Source: JAEULH01 sp963746275
GTDB lineage: Bacteria; Pseudomonadota; Alphaproteobacteria; Rhodospirillales; Defluviicoccaceae
Direction of reading: 5' to 3'
DNA length: 64,000 bases
Assembly: GCA_963746275.1 (NCBI GenBank)
Contig: CAVVAX010000008.1
Span: 141,144-205,143 of the forward strand
Of this stretch, positions 59,824 through 64,000 are shown in pieces. Within the stretch, counting starts at the first letter, position 1. Each line of letters opens with the position of its first letter. The position numbers and the translations under genes were made by a program. The notes under the pieces are model-generated. The model ran no database searches, had not been told where the DNA came from, and saw only the letters and a program-made list of their open reading frames with translations.

Positions 59824-60579
59824 ATGCGCGCCAGGACCCGAGGAACCCTTCGTTTGCCATTGCCATCACCGTCCGATCCGGCCATCGAGCTGACCCAAGT
59901 GCACCTGAGGTTGGGAAGCGCCGCCGGGCCGGTCAATATCCTGCAGGGGATCGATGTCCGCGTAGACACCGGCGAAACCGTCGGCCTGATCGGGCCTTCC
60001 GGATCTGGCAAGACCAGCCTGCTCATGATTATCGCCGGCCTCGAGCGCGCGACCGCCGGCCGCGTGGCCGTCGCCGGTGAGGACCTTTCGGTCCTCGACG
60101 AGGACGCGCTTGCGGCCTTCCGCGGGCGGCGCATCGGCGTCGTCTTCCAGAGCTTCCACCTGGTCCCGGCGATGACCGCGCTGGAGAATGTGGCCCTTCC
60201 CCTCGATCTAGCCGGCGCGCCCGGCGCCTTCGCCCGGGCGAAGGAGCTTCTCGCTGCGGTGGGCTTGAGCCGGCGGCTCACCCATTACCCGGCGCAGCTT
60301 TCCGGCGGCGAGCAGCAGCGGGTGGCCCTGGCCCGCGCCTTCGTCGCCGAGCCGGCGCTGCTTCTCGCCGACGAGCCGACGGGAAATCTCGACGGCGCGA
60401 CCGGCGCCGCCGTGATCGAGCTGCTCTTCGACCTGCACCGCCGGCGGCGGACGACGCTGCTGCTGATCACTCACGACCCGGCCCTGGCCGCCCGCTGCGC
60501 TCGAACGATCGAGCTGAAGGACGGCCGCATCGTCTCAGACCGGCGCGCGCCCGCCTTGAGCGCGGTGGCCGGGCGGTGA
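59824..60579 (+). CDS. ybbA: ABC transporter ATP-binding protein YbbA
   Basis: 251 residues, LolD-like. Walker A is GLIGPSGSGKTSLLM, signature QLSGGEQQRVALARAFV, Walker B LLLADEPTGNLDG, H-loop LLITHDPALAA. The start ATG is 59824. Its stop overlaps ybbP by 4 bases, so the two are translationally coupled. With YbbP it forms a MacB-like exporter often linked to TesA. Confidence 0.93.
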   Translation: MRARTRGTLRLPLPSPSDPAIELTQVHLRLGSAAGPVNILQGIDVRVDTGETVGLIGPSGSGKTSLLMIIAGLERATAGRVAVAGEDLSVLDEDALAAFRGRRIGVVFQSFHLVPAMTALENVALPLDLAGAPGAFARAKELLAAVGLSRRLTHYPAQLSGGEQQRVALARAFVAEPALLLADEPTGNLDGATGAAVIELLFDLHRRRRTTLLLITHDPALAARCARTIELKDGRIVSDRRAPALSAVAGR

Positions 60580-63104
60580 CGTTCGCCAGACGTCTCGCCC
60601 TCGCCTGGAGGCTGGCGCGGCGGGAGCTCCGCGGCGGTCTATCCGGCTTTCGCGTGTTCCTGGCGAGCCTGGCGGTGGGCGTCGCCGCCATCGCTGCCGT
60701 CGGCACGCTGAGCGCCGCCGTTATCAACGGGCTGCAAGCCGACGCCCGGGCGATGCTCGGCGGCGACGTCGAGGTCCAGCTGTCGCAACGCTCACCGGAG
60801 GCGGCCGAGGCGCGGTGGCTCCGCGAGCAGGCGGCGCAGGTCTCGGAGGTCATTGAGATGCGGTCGATGGCCCGCGCCGGCAACGCCCGCAGCCTGGTCG
60901 AGCTGAAGGCGGTGGATGGCGCCTACCCGCTGGTCGGCCGCGTCCAGATTGACCCGCCGTTGCCGCTTGGCGAGGCGCTGGCCCGGCGCGACGGCATCTG
61001 GGGCGCGCTCGCCGAGGCGGGGCTGCTGGCGAAGCTCGGTATCGAGGTAGGCGACCGGGTGCGGGTCGGCGCAGCCGAGGTGGAGGTCCGCGGCGTCATC
61101 GCCCGAGAGCCGGACCGGGTGACCAACGTCATTAGCTTCGGTCCGCGGCTGATGCTCGCCTACGCCGCCCTGCCCGACGCCGGGCTGATGCAGCCGGGAA
61201 GCCTCTATCGCCACAACGTCCGGGTGCTGCTGCCGCCGGCCGCCGAGGCCGGCGCCTGGGCGGCTTCGGCGCGCGAGGCCTTTCCCACCGCCGGCTGGCA
61301 GATCCGCGAGGCCTCCGCAGCAGCCCCAGGCGTCCGCCGGTTCGTCGACCGCCTCGGCATGTTCCTCACCTTCGCGGGGCTCTCGGCGTTGCTCGTGGGC
61401 GGCCTTGGCGTCGCCAACGCGGTCCGCCACTACCTTGCCGGCAAGCGCGAGACCATCGCCACGCTTAAGTGCCTGGGCGCGCCCGGCGTCCTGATCGTCG
61501 ACGTGTACCTCATTCAGGTGGGGATCCTCGCGGCCGGCGGGATCCTCGCCGGGCTGCTCCTCGGCGCCGTCCTGCCGTTGGCGGCACTGTTCCTGCTCGA
61601 AGGGCACGTTCCCATCCCGGTGGCGGTCCGCGTTTACCCCGGCCCGTTGCTAACCGCCGCGGTCATGGGGTTCTTGACTGCGCTCACCTTTGCCGTCTGG
61701 CCCCTCGGGCAAGCGCGCGAGGTACCGGCGGCGGGGCTTTTCCGCGGTGCGCTGGAGGCCGGGCGTGGCCGCCCCCGCGGCGCCTATGTTTTCGCCGCCG
61801 CGGCAAGTGCGTCGGCGCTGGCCGCCCTCACCATCGCCTCGGCGCATGACCCCGGCTTCGCCGCCTGGTTCGTCCTGGGCGCCGTGGTGACGCTGGCGCT
61901 GCTCCGCTTTGCCGCCGGCCTGCTCATGGCGTTCGCGGCGCGGCTGCCGCGTCCGCGCCAGGCGGCGCTGCGCCTCGCCATCACCGGCCTGCACCGGCCC
62001 GACGCGCCGACACCGAGCGTCGTCGTCTCGCTCGGTGCCGGGCTGACGGTGCTGGTCGCCATCGCGCTCATCGACAGCAACACCCGGGCGCAGATCGGCG
62101 AACGGCTGCCGGAGAGTGTGCCGGCCTTCTTCTTCATCGACATCCCCGCCGGCCAGGGCGAAGCGTTCGATGCAACGGTCGCGGCCGTTCCGGGCGCCGG
62201 GGCCGTCGAGCGCGTGCCGTCGCTCCGTGGCCGCATCGTCGCCATCGCCGGCGTGCCGGTGGACCAAGTCCCGATCGCCGCCGATGCCGCCTGGGCGGTA
62301 CGTGGCGACCGGGCGCTGACCTATGCGGCGACGGCCCCGGCGGACGCCGCCTTCGTCGAAGGCGAGTGGTGGCCCGAGGACTACGCCGGAGCGCCGCTGC
62401 TCTCGCTCGATGCCGACCTGGCTACGGGCTTCGGCGTCGGCCTCGGCGATACCATCACCCTGAACGTGCTCGGCCGCGAGATCACGGCGCAGATCGCCTC
62501 GCTGCGCCGGATCGAGTGGCGCGCCGTGCCCTTCGACTTCGCCATGATCCTTTCGCCCGCGGCCCTGGCCGGCGCGCCGCACAGCGACATCGCCGCCGTC
62601 TACGCGCCGGAGAATGCGGAGGCCGCGCTGGAGCGGGCGGTGACCGACCGGTTCGCCAGCGTCACCGCCATCCGCACCCGCGAGGCGCTGTCCGCCGTCA
62701 CCGGCTTGCTCGACCGGATCGCCTGGGCGATCCGCGCCGCCGCGGCGCTGACACTTGCGGCCGGCGCCCTGGTGCTGGCCGGCGCCGTCGCCGCGGACCG
62801 CCGCAGGCGCACGTTCGAGGCGGTCGTCTTCAAGGTGTTGGGCGCGACCCGCGGGCGCATCGCCGCCACCTACCTCGTCGAGTACGGCGTCCTCGGCCTC
62901 GTCACCGCGGCCATCGCGGCAGGTCTCGGAACGGCCGTCGGCTGGGTGGTTAGCGTCCTGGTCATGGACTTCGCGTGGACCATGCGCTGGGACATCGTCG
63001 CCATCACCGTTGCGATCTGCGTCGCGCTCACGTTGGCGATCGGCTTCGCCGGCACCTGGCGGATCCTCGGACAGAAGGCCGCGCCCTACCTGCGCAACGA
63101 GTGA
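60576..63104 (+). CDS. ybbP: ABC transporter permease YbbP (FtsX-like)
   Basis: 842 residues. It begins with a membrane helix (FRVFLASLAVGVAAIAAVGTLSAAVI), followed by a periplasmic MacB-type domain, then the FtsX core (FLTFAGLSALLVGGLGVANAVRHYLAGKRETIATLKCLG) and a second copy of both (AVAADRRRRTFEAVVFKVLGATRGRIAATYLVEYGVLG). The two-copy layout is typical of YbbP. The frame is intact across 2.5 kb, in contrast with several nearby genes. It follows ybbA on the plus strand. Confidence 0.93.
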   Translation: MTFARRLALAWRLARRELRGGLSGFRVFLASLAVGVAAIAAVGTLSAAVINGLQADARAMLGGDVEVQLSQRSPEAAEARWLREQAAQVSEVIEMRSMARAGNARSLVELKAVDGAYPLVGRVQIDPPLPLGEALARRDGIWGALAEAGLLAKLGIEVGDRVRVGAAEVEVRGVIAREPDRVTNVISFGPRLMLAYAALPDAGLMQPGSLYRHNVRVLLPPAAEAGAWAASAREAFPTAGWQIREASAAAPGVRRFVDRLGMFLTFAGLSALLVGGLGVANAVRHYLAGKRETIATLKCLGAPGVLIVDVYLIQVGILAAGGILAGLLLGAVLPLAALFLLEGHVPIPVAVRVYPGPLLTAAVMGFLTALTFAVWPLGQAREVPAAGLFRGALEAGRGRPRGAYVFAAAASASALAALTIASAHDPGFAAWFVLGAVVTLALLRFAAGLLMAFAARLPRPRQAALRLAITGLHRPDAPTPSVVVSLGAGLTVLVAIALIDSNTRAQIGERLPESVPAFFFIDIPAGQGEAFDATVAAVPGAGAVERVPSLRGRIVAIAGVPVDQVPIAADAAWAVRGDRALTYAATAPADAAFVEGEWWPEDYAGAPLLSLDADLATGFGVGLGDTITLNVLGREITAQIASLRRIEWRAVPFDFAMILSPAALAGAPHSDIAAVYAPENAEAALERAVTDRFASVTAIRTREALSAVTGLLDRIAWAIRAAAALTLAAGALVLAGAVAADRRRRTFEAVVFKVLGATRGRIAATYLVEYGVLGLVTAAIAAGLGTAVGWVVSVLVMDFAWTMRWDIVAITVAICVALTLAIGFAGTWRILGQKAAPYLRNE

Positions 63105-63228
63105 AGGCCGGTCGCGCTCGTCCTCGCGGTCAGCCGTGGCGAGATCGACATCGCCTGTGATGGTCGTCACAGCGTCGGCAGGCTGATTGCGGGCAGTATC
63201 TGGAGGACCGCAGCGCTGTCGCCGTCGG

Positions 63229-63254
63229 TCGGAATAGCCGAAGGCGTATTCCGA
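63229..63254. repeat. TCGGAATA palindrome
   Basis: Perfect 8-base arms TCGGAATA (63229-63236) and TATTCCGA (63247-63254), with an internal GCCGAAGGC. The core CGGAATA/TATTCCG and the GCC are the same as in the element at 25134-25164, so these belong to one family. Confidence 0.55.
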
Positions 63255-63317
63255 TGGATGCGGGGATGCAGGATGATGCGGGCGAAGGGGAGCGACACAA
63301 GCGCCGTAGCAACCATT

Positions 63318-63449
63318 AAGCACCGGCCGGTTTTCGGTCCACGGAAGGTGCCGCGGGCGGGGACGGCGTTGGCGAAGACGAGGAGCTTGAGGGCGCATGC
63401 GACGAGGGCGAGCGTGTGCGGCTTGCCGCGTTGGCTGAGGCGCTCTAGA
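63318..63449 (-). pseudogene. IS110-type transposase C-terminal fragment
   Basis: The minus-strand reading LERLSQRGKPHTLALVACALKLLVFANAVPARGTFRGPKTG resembles the tail of IS110 transposases, where a G-K-P-x-x-x-A-x-x-A-x-x-R-K-L-L segment is followed by a short basic end. No upstream catalytic region and no stop in the expected place were found, so it is a remnant. It lies just left of the repeat cluster and CRISPR array. Confidence 0.5.
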
Positions 63450-63621
63450 GCGCCTTCAGCGCCGGGTTCCAGCGAAAGGGGGCGGCTACGCCCGCTAGCA
63501 GCGGCGGCAAGGGCGGGTTCTCTTTGTTCGTCACCCGCGGGCTTGTCCCGCGGGTCCATAGAAGGCGTGGATTGCCGCAACGAGTCTCAACACGTGCGGC
63601 GGTGACGGGGGAAAAGCCGAT

Positions 63622-63740
63622 CGTCATCGCGAGCCGCTTAAGCGGTATGGCGATCCATCGCGAGCCGCTTAAGCGGTATGGCGATCCAGAGCAAACGGCT
63701 TCGGGATTGCTTCGTCGGCTTGCGCCTCCCCGCAAGGACG
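63622..63740. repeat. Dispersed palindromic repeat, copy C, with internal tandem duplication
   Basis: The left arm (CATCGCGAGCCGCTTAAGCG, then GTATGGCGATC) occurs twice, exactly, as 31-base units at 63625-63655 and 63656-63686. The right arm (GGGATTGCTTCGTCGGC ... CCGCAAGGACG) follows to about 63740. This is the same family as at 1789 and 3918. The CRISPR array begins about 60 bases later. Confidence 0.75.
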
Positions 63741-63801
63741 ACTTCGTGCTGTCGCTCCACCCAGTCACATTCTGCTCTAGCCGCCCTTGCCGGCGATCGA
63801 A

Positions 63802-64000
63802 GGCTCCCCCGCCCGCGCGGGGATAGACCCCGTTGGGGGACAAGGGCGAAGCTTACACAGGGCTCCCCCGCCCGCGCGGGGATAGACCGGGGCGCGGCGG
63901 CCTGCCGCCCCGGCCCGCCGCGGCTCCCCCGCCCGCGCGGGATAGACCTTGCGACAGGCAAAAAATACATACTCGGCTGATTGGCTCCCCCGCCCGCGCG
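63802..64000. CRISPR. Type I-E-like CRISPR array, left part (three repeats and a partial fourth)
   Basis: Direct repeats of 28 bases start GGCTCCCCC and end GGGGATAGACC, at 63802-63829, 63861-63888, 63922-63948 (27 bases, one G short) and 63983-64000 (cut off by the window). The intervals are 59, 61 and 61 bases, so spacers are 31, 33 and 34 bases, all different. The core CCCCGC ... GCGGGG folds as a 6-bp stem. The 3' end ATAGACC is like the I-E 5' handle (E. coli ATAAACCG), so by analogy the array is read rightward. Spacer 2 is very GC-rich. No cas genes are in the window. Confidence 0.9.

Larger units (their letters stand above)
63105..63801. other. Noncoding stretch between ybbP and the CRISPR array
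   Basis: Holds a palindrome at 63229-63254, an IS110-like C-terminal remnant (63318-63449), and a duplicated dispersed repeat (63622-63740). No intact gene and no cas gene are present. If the array is read rightward, the leader should be in the last 60-200 bases, but this part is not AT-rich. Confidence 0.5.

Noticed and set aside
63105..63801. cas genes left of the array
   Set aside because: No ORF in this stretch has Cas motifs. The longer minus-strand ORF is an IS110-like remnant plus noise.

Overview
The window looks like one contiguous stretch of a high-GC alphaproteobacterial chromosome, most likely from the Rhodospirillales. This is inference from gene content and gene order: rpiB-glyA-nrdR-ribD-ribE-ribB-ribH-nusB-thiL-hppA, holB-metG-tatD-MBL, a MucR/Ros regulator, a DUF1127 protein, and a RibB with a degenerate RibA domain. 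No rRNA or tRNA gene was seen.

Layout. 1-4.9 kb: the 3' end of holB, then metG, tatD, a metallo-beta-lactamase-fold hydrolase, a small CxxC protein and mazG. 4.9-6.96 kb: a lower-GC islet with an unrecognised 402-residue protein and a transposase remnant. 7-16.5 kb: phosphoglucomutase, a PBP5-type carboxypeptidase with SPOR repeats, small metabolic enzymes, and a galU-ugd-pmm sugar-nucleotide operon. 16.9-22.2 kb: an RND efflux adaptor and pump, then a bacterial voltage-gated sodium channel. 22.2-25.1 kb: a MocR-type regulator divergent from a DUF1127 gene with two palindromes between them, a cupin and an OsmC protein. 25.3-31 kb: a three-gene leftward run encoding an Fe-S (6-4)-type photolyase, a class II CPD photolyase and a ligase-ACP-acyltransferase fusion. 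31-32.3 kb: an NlpD-like LytM lipoprotein and an Rnk protein. 32.7-42.1 kb: the leftward H+-PPase/thiamine/riboflavin/glycine run. 42.5 kb: mucR. 43.2-49.1 kb: a complete branched-chain amino acid ABC transporter. 49.4-56.5 kb: a methyltransferase, fused isobutyryl-CoA mutase icmF with a LiuR-like palindrome upstream, metY-type lyase and hemB. 56.6-57.2 kb: a second AT-richer islet. 57.3-63.1 kb: a hydrolase, small membrane proteins, and tesA-ybbA-ybbP. 63.1-64 kb: IS110 debris, dispersed palindromes, and the start of a type I-E-like CRISPR array that runs off the right edge.

About 17 conserved genes are interrupted by single-base frameshifts (about 40 events). Nearly all are repaired by removing or adding one base, usually in a short homopolymer. 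Conserved motifs are kept on both sides of each break, so I read them as consensus errors rather than gene decay and annotate these loci as full genes with the break positions noted.

How the genes work together. The riboflavin block supplies FAD for the two photolyases and flavoenzymes. GalU, Ugd, Pgm and Pmm supply UDP-glucose, UDP-glucuronate and mannose-phosphate precursors for envelope polysaccharide. The Liv importer and IcmF, with its putative LiuR-type operator, suggest branched-chain amino acid and acyl-CoA catabolism. DacA, NlpD, TesA and YbbAP are envelope functions. No complete novel system is evident. The best leads are the photolyase/acyl-transfer run, the 402-residue islet gene, the MocR-DUF1127 operator region, and the CRISPR edge with its adjoining duplicated palindromic repeat.
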